Shown here one piece after another: positions 8,508-17,126 of a stretch of 64,000 bases of DNA; the first letter of the stretch is position 1, and each line of letters begins with the position of its first letter. The stretch spans positions 14,564 to 78,563 of the forward strand of contig DAOUKG010000010.1 of NCBI GenBank assembly GCA_034421575.1. Reading direction: 5' to 3'. The translations under genes and the position numbers were made by a program. The DNA comes from VXLM01 sp034421575. Its GTDB lineage: Bacteria; Chloroflexota; Dehalococcoidia; Lucifugimonadales; VXLM01. The notes under the pieces were generated by a model, which was not told the DNA's origin, did no database searches, and saw only the letters and a program-made list of their open reading frames with translations.

Positions 8508-8835
8508 GTGCGATGGCGCAGCGGTGTTTCTGTGGGCATTACCACTTCAGGGGGATTGGCCCCTGTGTCGAGCATGGGGAATGGACGGGGGTTTAGTGTC
8601 TTGCTCGGAAGCGCATCTCCTCGGCCGGCGGCGAGTGGCCTCCCTCGTACTTCGATTCAGCGTTCATCCATGCAGCTGATGCGATACGTTCCTGGACTCT
8701 TCGGGGCGTTCATACGGGATCTGCGACCACCAGGAACGAGGTGGATTTCCCGGCTTATCCGATGCAATGGCGCAGTCGGTGTCGGCGAGAGTGGGCCGGC
8801 GAAATCGCTAATTTTGTTGACCAAGGGCTAGGCGC
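8508..8835. other. Gap without a supported gene
   Basis: This 328-base stretch lies between the lipoprotein and the methyltransferase. The plus strand is open through most of it (107 codons, ending TAG at 8829), but the translation has no recognisable domain, an atypical composition and no ribosome binding site. I see no hairpin terminator or tRNA. Confidence 0.4.
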
Positions 8836-9729
8836 ATGGAACGGATACTCTATGACCTCGACCTTTTCATGGAGCTGAACGAGCAGTACTCGCGGAACGA
8901 CGCCGCACTTAAACAAGCGAGTGCAATCAAGGACAAAGACACCAACCCTCTTGAAAACACCATCAAGCGGATCTCGTATGTGGACAGGTTTCTCCAGTTC
9001 AAGAAGGGGATGCGTGTATTGGAGATAGGCTGCGGGAGGGGGCACCTAAGCTCTCTGCTAAAGCTGAAATACGGGTGCGACGTTGTGGGAGTAGACATCC
9101 GCACATACCCCGAATGGGAAGAGTTTCAAAGTGAGGGATTGGACCTGCGGATACATGACGTTAGCACGATGAATAACGACGACCTGGGCAATTTCGACCG
9201 AATCATAGCGTTGGTCGTATGGGAACACATGGAGCACCCGTATGCAGGGCTAACGGCCGTGAAGGACCTGCTGAAGCCGGCAGGGAAAGGTCTGGCATAT
9301 ATAAGCGCGAACCTGTACCGAGGACCTAAGGCTTCGCATCGATACAGAGAAGTTTTTTTCCCATGGCCACATTTGCTGTTCGAAGACGAGGTGTTCATAC
9401 AGTTTTATCGGAGACAGGGCCGAAACAACGTACGGGCGGCCTGGGTGAACAAGCTTACCGTCGCTCACTACGAGATGTACCTGAGACAACTCGATTTTGA
9501 AATCGTAAGGCAATGGACCACGGGGACGCCTATCGACGAAGAGTTCTACCAGCGGTTTGTCGATAGGCTTGGACGGTATCCCCGATTCGATCTGGAGAAC
9601 GACTTCTTCCACGTGGTACTTGGACTCAAGCCGATACCCAAAGTTCGTCTAGGGGGCCGTCTTTCAACCGGTTACCTGAGATGGAGACTGAAGAACCTTG
9701 ACGGTATCTTCAAAAGGTCCGGAAGCTGA
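8836..9729 (+). CDS. Class I SAM-dependent methyltransferase
   Basis: A 297-residue cytoplasmic protein with a Rossmann-type methyltransferase core. Motif I is VLEIGCGRGHLSSLL (about 61-75), the acidic end of strand 2 is VVGVDIR, motif II is FDRIIALVVWEHMEHP, and motif III is LLKPAGKGLAYIS. The pattern fits Methyltransf_11/25 enzymes such as UbiE- or mycolic-acid-like proteins. The substrate cannot be told from sequence. A long basic C-terminal tail follows the core. It stands alone between two non-coding gaps, so context gives no help. Confidence 0.8.
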   Translation: MERILYDLDLFMELNEQYSRNDAALKQASAIKDKDTNPLENTIKRISYVDRFLQFKKGMRVLEIGCGRGHLSSLLKLKYGCDVVGVDIRTYPEWEEFQSEGLDLRIHDVSTMNNDDLGNFDRIIALVVWEHMEHPYAGLTAVKDLLKPAGKGLAYISANLYRGPKASHRYREVFFPWPHLLFEDEVFIQFYRRQGRNNVRAAWVNKLTVAHYEMYLRQLDFEIVRQWTTGTPIDEEFYQRFVDRLGRYPRFDLENDFFHVVLGLKPIPKVRLGGRLSTGYLRWRLKNLDGIFKRSGS

Positions 9730-10125
9730 GGCCCGAACTCGGTTGAACCTGTTCAGGCCATCATGCCCGCACGTCTTGGCAGACGGCTGCCGCCGGCAGT
9801 AGAAGCGCTTTGACCTTGTCTGCCCGGCTGCAAGGGGGCGTCGACTCCATCGGCAGACGATGATATCGGCCTTCTCGCTGTTCCTCCGCCGCCAGCGGTA
9901 CGGGCATTACCATTTCCGCACACGTAGTGCGAGTCATCAGAACCGGCCGCTCACGTGCGGTGCCCGGCTGAGGCAAGATCGTGTTGCCGCTCATGGCGAA
10001 TAACGCGGGAGACCTCTTCTCTCCGACAGGCTGCGGTCGCCAGAATCTTCAATATCATCGTCGTTCAGCATCTTGAACTTTTTTTGAACATATTCTTATA
10101 CTCTGTTTAGTAGGAGGTATTCAAG
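9730..10125. other. Non-coding gap with GC-rich inverted repeats; possible structured RNA
   Basis: A 396-base gap. The first 280 bases are GC-rich with several short inverted repeats, for example GCTGCCGCCGGCAG near 9787 and CGGCCGCTCACGTGCGG near 9946. A 77-codon minus-strand frame over it has no domain and I do not call it. The last 50 bases are AT-rich and hold the promoter of the next gene. I could not match the region to a known riboswitch or intron. Confidence 0.4.
10073..10102 (+). promoter_or_regulatory. Sigma70-type promoter of the VWA-like gene
   Basis: TTGAAC (10073-10078) is followed after 18 bases by TATACT (10097-10102), in an AT-rich patch. A TAGGAGG ribosome binding site precedes ATG 10126. 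Confidence 0.55.
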
Positions 10126-12411
10126 ATGCGACGTGCACGGTTCTTTTCTATTGGAAGTTCGGTAATCGCCGTGCTGCTGGTGTGGCTGGCGATATCCTCG
10201 CCGGCGGCATTTGCGCAGGCTGACGCACGGCCGGAAATGGCCGTGGTCGTCGCGGACTCGTCGTCGGTCCGGGAGGCGGAAGAGGTCATCCCCTTAGCGA
10301 TGTCTCTGATCGGACTCCTGGCTACCCAGCAAGAGGGTGACGTTGTATTCCTCGACACCAATAGGCCCGGGGAGGCGGTCGGACCGTTCAGCGCGTCGGA
10401 CTATGACTACCAGAGCAGCCGGAGCGATATCGCCGCCCGTCTCGGGGCGGGGAGTACCCTCACTTCCCAGGCAATTGTGGAGGCGCTGGAAGAAGCCCGA
10501 TCGGCTCTTTCGACCTACGGAGCTCCCGCAGGTTCGACGATCTACATGGCGCTGGGAGGCTCGGGCGACATTGACTACGAAGCACTGGGCAGTACCGCTT
10601 CGCCCCTGGTGGATCGCATCGCCGAGCAGGGTTGGTCGATCCAAGGGCTGATCCTGGACGCAGACGACCAGGGGGCGGCGCAATTCCTCGACACGATTGC
10701 CAAGACCACCGGGGGAACGGTGTTTGGCTTTGAGTCAGGGGCGGACATGAGGCCGCTTGCGAACCATGTGTTTGGATCGTCCGGTGAGGGTTCCGTTCAG
10801 GAATTTGCCGCCGAGGCTGTGGTGGACACAAAATGGTTCAGCACCGCCATCCCCATCATGCCGGGTACCGAAGAGACGATGCTGTACCTCTTCAAAGAGG
10901 GAAGCTCCGGGTCGTTCCAGCTGGTGACCCCTTCAGACGAGGTGCTGTCAGGCGAAAGCCTGTCGTCCTCCAAGATCTTCGAGACCCAGCATCTCGAAGT
11001 CTGGCGGCTCAAGGAGCCGGCCCCCGGCATTTGGAGAGCTGAGACCACGGCTGTCGAGGGAGCAGTCTCCATCTGGGGCAGCATGACCGATCGATACGAG
11101 TTGGTCTTGCGCACGAATTCCCCTGTGGCGACAGGCGAGTCGAGCATCATCATGGGATACGCGGCCCAAGATGGCCGTACGGCGGTCCTGGAAGGCGTGA
11201 GAATGTTCGCGACGGTCAGCGGGCCTGACGTTTCGGCCATAGAGTACGAGTTGTACGATGACGGGACTCGGGGTGATTCCCAGGCCGGTGACGGTTACTT
11301 CACTGTGAGAATACCGTCGATTGAGTTGGCCGGTACGTATGACGTGACCCTGGAGATGCTGTGGCCCTCGTTCAACCATAGGATTTCGGCGGACTATTCG
11401 CTTGACGCGCAGCCGTTCCCGTCGTTCTTCGTCGAGACCCGATCGGCGCGTGACCTGCAGCCGGGAGAATCGCGGAATATCGGCACGGTATCCATCCACG
11501 TGGATGGCGGCCCTTACGCCGTAGACCCCGAGGCAATCATGGTCAGCATGGCAACGACCGGCGCCGGTCAGGGAACTCTTGACCTTGTGCCTCATCGTCT
11601 CTTCGGGGATGGACCCGCGTGGCAGTACGACATCGTGTTCACGCCGAGCGAGTATGGAAGCCACACGCTTCAATTCAACCTCAGTCTCGACCACGCCGGC
11701 CGAACGTTTGTCGAGTCTTCGGACTCCATAGTGGTCTCAACCGTTGCCGGACCCGCGGTCGTCCCACCGGTCATCGTCGAGCCGGTCGAGACGACGGCAG
11801 TGACACCTGCCGTCAAGCCTGTCGCTCCTGAGTCAGCAGTGGTGGGCGTGGCAAGTGTGCCAGCCGTGCCAGCCGTGGCAGGTGTAGCAGCCGTGCCGGT
11901 GCCTCAGTCGCAATTCCCGTGGATGATCGTAGTGACCCTCATGGTGGTTGCGGCGCCGATCGCGGTGGGAGTGCTGTACTTCCTGACGAGGCCGAAGCCG
12001 TATGGCTACATCTACACGGAGGACGAGGACGAACTCGTAGACTTCTCAGCTGTCGAGCGACAGCCCGTGCTCCGGTTCTTCTACCGGGGTCTCATTCGCG
12101 GCAGCGAGTTGAACATTCCCGGCTTCGAGGGCCTGATCTTCCACTTCATGGAGGACAGGCTGGAAGTGAGGAGCTTCGGTGAGCATTCGACCGTAAGGGT
12201 CAACAACCAACCGCTGATCTACTCGGCAACCATAGAAGACAAGACGTGGATCGGCACGGGAGGCAAGCTGTACACGTTCCTCAGTTCTCCCATTATTCCT
12301 CCAGACGAACCGGAAGCTGAGCCCGCAACGAAACCGGAGGTCGAACCGGCAACCGAACCGGCATTCAATCCGACAGTCAATCCGGCGATAAATCCGGCGG
12401 GAGCGGACTAG
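10126..12411 (+). CDS. Membrane-anchored protein: VWA-like ectodomain, one TM helix, FHA-like cytoplasmic tail
   Basis: A 761-residue predicted single-pass membrane protein. A signal peptide ends near AAFAQA. Residues about 38-210 look like a von Willebrand A fold, but the metal site is degenerate: the first strand reads VVVADSSSV and lacks a full DxSxS. A middle region near 370-430 has DDGTRGDSQAGDGYFTVRI, typical of the choice-of-anchor/Ig-like repeats that follow VWA domains. A Val/Pro/Ala-rich hinge leads to a TM helix (about 597-621). The cytoplasmic tail (622-761) resembles an FHA domain (STVRVNNQPL, WIGTGGKLYTF) and ends in a Pro/Glu repeat tail. This suggests a surface sensor or adhesin linked to phosphothreonine signalling; that is inference. 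A strong terminator follows. Confidence 0.75.
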   Translation: MRRARFFSIGSSVIAVLLVWLAISSPAAFAQADARPEMAVVVADSSSVREAEEVIPLAMSLIGLLATQQEGDVVFLDTNRPGEAVGPFSASDYDYQSSRSDIAARLGAGSTLTSQAIVEALEEARSALSTYGAPAGSTIYMALGGSGDIDYEALGSTASPLVDRIAEQGWSIQGLILDADDQGAAQFLDTIAKTTGGTVFGFESGADMRPLANHVFGSSGEGSVQEFAAEAVVDTKWFSTAIPIMPGTEETMLYLFKEGSSGSFQLVTPSDEVLSGESLSSSKIFETQHLEVWRLKEPAPGIWRAETTAVEGAVSIWGSMTDRYELVLRTNSPVATGESSIIMGYAAQDGRTAVLEGVRMFATVSGPDVSAIEYELYDDGTRGDSQAGDGYFTVRIPSIELAGTYDVTLEMLWPSFNHRISADYSLDAQPFPSFFVETRSARDLQPGESRNIGTVSIHVDGGPYAVDPEAIMVSMATTGAGQGTLDLVPHRLFGDGPAWQYDIVFTPSEYGSHTLQFNLSLDHAGRTFVESSDSIVVSTVAGPAVVPPVIVEPVETTAVTPAVKPVAPESAVVGVASVPAVPAVAGVAAVPVPQSQFPWMIVVTLMVVAAPIAVGVLYFLTRPKPYGYIYTEDEDELVDFSAVERQPVLRFFYRGLIRGSELNIPGFEGLIFHFMEDRLEVRSFGEHSTVRVNNQPLIYSATIEDKTWIGTGGKLYTFLSSPIIPPDEPEAEPATKPEVEPATEPAFNPTVNPAINPAGAD

Positions 12412-12440
12412 GGGCATTAGGCTGATTGGCCGATAAGCAA

Positions 12441-12480
12441 GAGGGGGCAGGTCGCGCGACCTGCCCCCTCTCCTTTTGTC
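12441..12480. terminator. Rho-independent terminator, probably bidirectional
   Basis: GAGGGGGCAGGTCGC and GCGACCTGCCCCCTC (12441-12470) pair perfectly, followed on the plus strand by TCCTTTTGTC. It sits between the convergent VWA-like gene and the cyclophilin gene and could end both. Confidence 0.85.
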
Positions 12481-12496
12481 GATAGATTCCCGGGCG

Positions 12497-13243
12497 CTAC
12501 TCTTCGCTTATGACGATGCTCTTGATTACGTCGCCCTTGAATGTGGCGCTCTGGGGGTCGCGCTCCCGAATGCCGTCGACTACGTCCATTCCGCTAATGA
12601 CCTCGCCGAAGACGGCGTGACATGAGACGCCGGCCTGGCTGCAGAGCTTAGCCGTGCCGTCGAGATTAAGGCCATCGAGGCGGTGCTGCTCGGAGTAGGT
12701 GATGTAGAACTGGCCTCCATTGGTGCCCCGACCGTTCTGCTCTCCGGCGTTTGCCATTGCCAGCATGCCCGGCCCGAAGTGACGCAGATCGGGATGGAAC
12801 TCGTTGTCGAACTGGTAGCCGGGCCCGCCTGTCCCCGTTCCCGTCGGGTCGCCACCCTGGGCCATGAATCCCGGAATCACGCGATGGAACGTCGAACCGT
12901 CGTAGTAGCCTTCACGAGCAAGGAAGACGAAGTTGTTGACGGTCTTGGGAGCCTTGTCCGCGAACAACTGGACCTCGAACGTGCCACGCTCCATGTTGAA
13001 CGTCGCCGTGTAGGACTTTTCGGGGTCGATTCGCAAGGGCGGAGCGACATCCCATTGCATGCGTTTCTCAGTAGTCTCAGGCGCGCTGGTAGGCGCGGGC
13101 TGAGCGGCGGCAGGGGGCGGCGGTGAAGTTTCCGACGCCGTATCCGTCTCTTCGTCATCGCCGCCACAGGCAAAGGCGAACAGGAGCAACAATGCCGCAG
13201 CGGCAGCCAATAGAGCAGTAACGCGGAGCTTGAACATTCTCAA
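12497..13243 (-). CDS. Exported cyclophilin-type peptidyl-prolyl isomerase lipoprotein
   Basis: A 248-residue lipoprotein: hydrophobic signal peptide, lipobox FAFAC, then a Pro/Ala/Thr-rich linker to about residue 60. The rest is a cyclophilin domain with STFHRVIPGFMAQGGDPTGT, GMLAMANAG and NGGQFYIT, which carry the catalytic Arg and the substrate-binding Phe, Met and Gln. It should assist proline-limited folding of proteins outside the membrane. Start: TTG 13243 is spaced 7 bases from an AGGCGG site, while ATG 13237 is spaced 13, so I keep the longer form; the difference is two residues. Confidence 0.9.
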   Translation of the reverse strand: MRMFKLRVTALLAAAAALLLLFAFACGGDDEETDTASETSPPPPAAAQPAPTSAPETTEKRMQWDVAPPLRIDPEKSYTATFNMERGTFEVQLFADKAPKTVNNFVFLAREGYYDGSTFHRVIPGFMAQGGDPTGTGTGGPGYQFDNEFHPDLRHFGPGMLAMANAGEQNGRGTNGGQFYITYSEQHRLDGLNLDGTAKLCSQAGVSCHAVFGEVISGMDVVDGIRERDPQSATFKGDVIKSIVISEE

Positions 13244-13360
13244 TTCATACCCGCCTTTCGTGAGAGTACGTTGTCGTTCTCAACCGATTACGTTCACGAA
13301 CGCCGCCGGCCGAGTCGGCGACTCTATTCTAGCGCAGGACTTGAGGAAGTGCCAGAAGCG

Positions 13361-15745
13361 TCAGTCAACTGCCGCAAAGCAGGCGGCCACAATGGAGTCA
13401 ACGTCAATCTGGTACTCCCTGTAGAGGTCGAGGTAGTCTCCGGATTGGCCGTAGTCGTCCACGCCGAGAGGGAATGTCTCGGTCTTCATGGCGGCGCCAA
13501 GCCACGCGAGCGTATGAGGATGACCGTCGACGATGGTGACGATGGGGGCGCTTCGCTCGCCGACATCGAAGATGTCCGACATAAACGGTTCCGAGGCGCG
13601 TCCCTCGGATATCTCCCGGCGCACCTGCTCCTGGAACCGCTTGTAGAGCGGCCCCGGCCCGGTCACGTTGATGACGTTCGCATAAACGCCCTCTTCCAGA
13701 AGCTGCTCGCTGGCGTTCACAGCCTCAGGCACCATGGCCCCGGAAGCCATGATATGGACGACATTGTAATGCTGGCCGTATCCCTCTTCGGAGCGACGGT
13801 CGACGAGGCGATAGGCGCCTTCGAGGACCTGCGTTCTCAGCTTCTCCAACTCGTCCGGATCGGACGGAAGAGTCGCCAGGGACTGGTCGACACGCTTACT
13901 CGTCAAGCGCAGATACGCGGAGCCTTCACGGTTGCGCATCCGTTCGAGGGAGTGCATGACTATCCATTCCAGTTCCTGCCCAAAGCATGGCTCGTAGAAT
14001 GAAAGGTCGGGCAACTCCGTTCCGATCGACTGTGTGACGAGGGACTGGTGCGCTCCGCCCTCCGGACCGAGACTCACGCCCGATGGCGTGCCGACGACCA
14101 TGAAGCTCGCGCCGGCGTAGGTGCTGTAGTAGAAGGCGTCGAGACCGCGCCGGATAAACGGGTCGTACAGGGTGCCAATCGGAAAGAGGATTTCGCCCTG
14201 CATTTCATGCGACAGGCCAAGCTGTCCCAGGGCCATGAACAGGTTGTTCTCCGATATTCCGAGCTCGATGTGCTGGCCCGTGTCTGACTCCGTCCACTGG
14301 AGCGCCCTGGGCTGTTCTTCCTGGGGCAGCGACTCGACCTCACCTCTGTGCCAGACCCCTACCCTGTTGATCCATCCTCCGAGGTTCGTCGAACTGGCGA
14401 CGTCGGGACTGGTCGTCACGAGCCGCTTGGAGAGCTCAGGCGCGTTTCTTGATATCTCCGTAAGCACAAGGCCGAAAATCTGCTGTGTGGACATCATCCC
14501 GCGATAACCGCGGCCGAAGCCCGTGGGTACCGGTATGGACGGGACCGAATTCGACTGTTCCTCGCCGACTCGCAAGCGTTCTCGAGCCTCCGCTATCAGC
14601 TTGGATTCCGGGGATTCGGACGGGAAGAGGAACGTAGTATCGTTCGGGTCGATGCCCATATTCCGGCGAAGCACTTCCATCTGCTCGCCGTTCAGGTTGG
14701 CCGAGTGGTTTTGCGGGTCACCTATGATTGGAAGCCGCCACCCTTTCAGGGTGTAGGCGAACATCACGTGCGGGCCGGTGTCGAGGTCCATGGCGTCGAA
14801 TGCCTGCCGCAGAGCGCCTATGTCGTGTCCACCAAGATCGGAGAAGAGGGAGGCGAGTTCGTCATCGTCCCATTGACTGATGAGACGTTCCATGTCCTGA
14901 GGGTACCGACTCGTGCGGGGCAACCATTCCCGAAGCTTGGACGGTGAGACTCGCAGCAGTCGCTGGTAGACCATGTTGGACATCTCGTCGATGGCGTCGC
15001 GGAGGAGTTCTCCGTTGGGAAGCCGGAAGGCCGCCTCAAGCTTGCGGCCGTACTTGGCGTCTACGATGCTCCAGCCGTTCGCCGCGAACATCTCTCGCCA
15101 GCAGGTTACGCGTATTCCGGGAATTATGCGGTCGAGGCTCTGCCGGTTGAGGTCGACTATCCACAGGACATTGGACGCCTCTTCCATTGTCGGGTCGGCG
15201 ACAGCCTCCCAGACGGCCCCTTCGTCCAGCTCCGCGTCTCCAACGATGCTGATGTATTTTCTCCTGGGTCCGTTTCCCGAATCGATGTGGCTCCGAAGGT
15301 ACTCCTCGGTAAGCCACGCGAAATTGGGGGCCACCGCGCCGAGCCCAACTGAGCCGGTGGAGAAGTCCACGTTGTCAGGGTCCTTCGTGCGGCTTGGGTA
15401 TGCCTGCAGCCCGTGGTAGGCTCGCAGGGTCTTGAGATATTCGACATCGAGGTTGCCGAGCAGGTATTGCACGGCGTGGTACACGGGCGAGGCATGCGGC
15501 TTTACCGAGAGCTTGTCACCGGCATTCATGTACTCCATGAACAGGTAGGTCATGATGCTGGCGACCGACGCGCTGGAGGCCTGGTGCCCTCCTACCTTCA
15601 GCCCGCTCGGGTTGGGGCGCAGACGATTGGCGTAGTCGACCATGTAGATCGAGAGCCAGAGAACGCGGTTCTGTATCTCGTCGAGAATCTGATTCCGACG
15701 ATTGATAATGTCGGGGTCGTCGAGGGTAGCTGCTTCCAAGACCAT
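13361..15745 (-). CDS. AceE/transketolase-like 2-oxoacid dehydrogenase E1 component
   Basis: A 794-residue thiamine-diphosphate enzyme of the transketolase fold, closest in pattern to homodimeric pyruvate dehydrogenase E1 (AceE, about 890 residues). The ThDP/Mg motif region reads GDAELDEGAVWEAV and ends with VLWIVDLNRQSLD, and HQASSASVASIMTYLF lies near the N-terminus. It is shorter than AceE, and no E2 or E3 gene adjoins it; a separate PDH operon lies at 58.6-63.6 kb. Being last in the binding-protein/OppBC/VOC/hyi series, it may act on a product of hydroxypyruvate or a related 2-oxo acid, but that is inference. GGAGGAAAC precedes ATG. Confidence 0.75.
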   Translation of the reverse strand: MVLEAATLDDPDIINRRNQILDEIQNRVLWLSIYMVDYANRLRPNPSGLKVGGHQASSASVASIMTYLFMEYMNAGDKLSVKPHASPVYHAVQYLLGNLDVEYLKTLRAYHGLQAYPSRTKDPDNVDFSTGSVGLGAVAPNFAWLTEEYLRSHIDSGNGPRRKYISIVGDAELDEGAVWEAVADPTMEEASNVLWIVDLNRQSLDRIIPGIRVTCWREMFAANGWSIVDAKYGRKLEAAFRLPNGELLRDAIDEMSNMVYQRLLRVSPSKLREWLPRTSRYPQDMERLISQWDDDELASLFSDLGGHDIGALRQAFDAMDLDTGPHVMFAYTLKGWRLPIIGDPQNHSANLNGEQMEVLRRNMGIDPNDTTFLFPSESPESKLIAEARERLRVGEEQSNSVPSIPVPTGFGRGYRGMMSTQQIFGLVLTEISRNAPELSKRLVTTSPDVASSTNLGGWINRVGVWHRGEVESLPQEEQPRALQWTESDTGQHIELGISENNLFMALGQLGLSHEMQGEILFPIGTLYDPFIRRGLDAFYYSTYAGASFMVVGTPSGVSLGPEGGAHQSLVTQSIGTELPDLSFYEPCFGQELEWIVMHSLERMRNREGSAYLRLTSKRVDQSLATLPSDPDELEKLRTQVLEGAYRLVDRRSEEGYGQHYNVVHIMASGAMVPEAVNASEQLLEEGVYANVINVTGPGPLYKRFQEQVRREISEGRASEPFMSDIFDVGERSAPIVTIVDGHPHTLAWLGAAMKTETFPLGVDDYGQSGDYLDLYREYQIDVDSIVAACFAAVD

Positions 15746-15761
15746 GTTTCCTCCCGGCCGA

Positions 15762-16541
15762 CTACCGCAGGTACGGATCGGCCCAATGCAGGCCCTCGGC
15801 TGTTGTCGTTAGTGGCTTGTATTCGCATCCGATCCACCCTTCGTAGCCCATCTTCTCGATGGCTTCGAAGAGGAACGGATAGTTGATTTCGCCGGTGCCC
15901 GGTTCGTTTCGTCCGGGATTATCGGCAAGCTGCATGTGCCGGATCATGGGGAGGTTGGCCTCGATGGTCGGGGTCAGGTCACCCTCCATGATCTGCATGT
16001 GGTAGATGTCGTACTGGAGCATGAGGTTCTCAGAACCGACCTCGTTTACGACAGCGAGGGCCTGAGAGGTGGTCTGAAGAAAGAAGCCGGGGATGTCCCT
16101 CGTGTTTATTGCCTCGATGAGCAGGGTTATCCCCGCGTCCTGGAGCTCGCTCGCGGCGAACTTGAGGTTCGAGATGAAGGTCTCGTTGAGAGTCTCGCCT
16201 GGAGCATCTGACGGCGCTATACCGGCGAGGCAGTTCACCTGCTCGCAGCCGAGGGCGGTGGCATATTCGATTGCCCTGCCGACCCCATCTCGAAATTCGT
16301 CGACGCGGTCGGGATGACAGGCGATGCCGCGCTCACCGGCGTCCCAGTCACCGGCAGGAAGGTTGTGGAGGACCTGGACGAGTCCGTGGGTGTCGAGAGC
16401 CTCCCTCAGGTCGTTCTTGTCGTAGTCGTATGGGAAGAGGTACTCGACGCCCTTGAACCCCCCTTCGGCTGCCGCGCCGAAGCGGTCCATGAAGTCGACT
16501 TCGTTGAACATCATCGATAAATTGGCTGCGAGTCTTGGCAT
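15762..16541 (-). CDS. hyi: Hydroxypyruvate isomerase (TIM-barrel, Hyi family)
   Basis: Interconverts hydroxypyruvate and tartronate semialdehyde. The 259-residue length and signatures fit: LAANLSMMFNEVDFMDRF at the N-terminus, VEYLFPYDY, GCEQVNCLAGIAP, LLIEAINTRDIPGFFL, LQYDIYHMQIMEGDL, HMQLADNPGRNEPGTGEINY and a final GWIGCEYKP. The Glu of LLIEAIN, Asp of YDIYH and Glu of GCEYKP are expected metal ligands. The gene is 16 bp upstream of the AceE-like gene and 42 bp downstream of the VOC gene on the same strand. With tartronate semialdehyde reductase it would supply glycerate for the kinase at 5.4 kb; no reductase gene is seen in the window. Confidence 0.9.
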   Translation of the reverse strand: MPRLAANLSMMFNEVDFMDRFGAAAEGGFKGVEYLFPYDYDKNDLREALDTHGLVQVLHNLPAGDWDAGERGIACHPDRVDEFRDGVGRAIEYATALGCEQVNCLAGIAPSDAPGETLNETFISNLKFAASELQDAGITLLIEAINTRDIPGFFLQTTSQALAVVNEVGSENLMLQYDIYHMQIMEGDLTPTIEANLPMIRHMQLADNPGRNEPGTGEINYPFLFEAIEKMGYEGWIGCEYKPLTTTAEGLHWADPYLR

Positions 16542-16583
16542 GTTCGCTCCGAATGTGGGAATGGTGGGTTGAACGAACGGACG

Positions 16584-17036
16584 TCAGGATGACGGATCAG
16601 TCCGTTCGAGAAACTCAAGATAGTTGCCCTCGGGGTCGAGCGCGTAGCAGATGCCTATGCGCGCGCCGTCGGGCGTCGTCCGGTACTTCGGCTCGGTGAC
16701 GAAACGAACGCCCTTGGCTGAAAGCCCAGAGTGAATGCCGTCAAGATCGGAAACGTTGAAACAGACGTGAGAGGAGCCGAATTGATGGTGGTGTAGATGG
16801 CCGTCGGGGGAAATGGGGTCGAGGTAGTGGACAAGCTCGATCTGGTGCGCGTCATCCGGCAGGCCGACGAAGACGAGCTTGCGCTTCGCTCCCGGGATCC
16901 CCGTGTGGTCTCCGCCCTCCGGAGCGACGCTGTCAACTTCCCTGAGCACCTGGAGTCCCAACTCGTCGCAGTAGAACCCGATCATTGCCGAGAGGTCTCT
17001 TACGACGATGCCCGAATGGTTGAAGCCCGTGACCAA
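16584..17036 (-). CDS. VOC-fold (glyoxalase/dioxygenase family) protein
   Basis: A 150-residue vicinal oxygen chelate protein with two beta-alpha-beta-beta-beta modules. Likely metal ligands are His in FNHSGIVVRDL, Glu in QIELVHY, His in GSSHVCFNV and Glu in NYLEFLER. These features fit methylmalonyl-CoA epimerase-, lactoylglutathione lyase- and extradiol dioxygenase-like enzymes; the reaction cannot be fixed from sequence. The start is TTG 17036 with GGAG nine bases upstream. It sits within the transporter/hyi series, so it may act on the same substrate. Confidence 0.8.
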   Translation of the reverse strand: MVTGFNHSGIVVRDLSAMIGFYCDELGLQVLREVDSVAPEGGDHTGIPGAKRKLVFVGLPDDAHQIELVHYLDPISPDGHLHHHQFGSSHVCFNVSDLDGIHSGLSAKGVRFVTEPKYRTTPDGARIGICYALDPEGNYLEFLERTDPSS

Positions 17037-17126
17037 GTCCCTTGTCTCCGCCGACAGGTCTGGTAAATGAGTGTAGCCGAACGTCTGTCAGGCCGCAAGA
17101 AAATGACCAGCCGCGAGACCCTCGAC

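Noticed and set aside
8508..8831. A 107-codon plus-strand frame between the lipoprotein and the methyltransferase
   Set aside because: No ribosome binding site, no recognisable domain, and composition unlike neighbouring genes.
9761..9994. Possible 77-residue gene or group II intron fragment on the minus strand
   Set aside because: The translation matches nothing I know, and I could not build a domain V hairpin.
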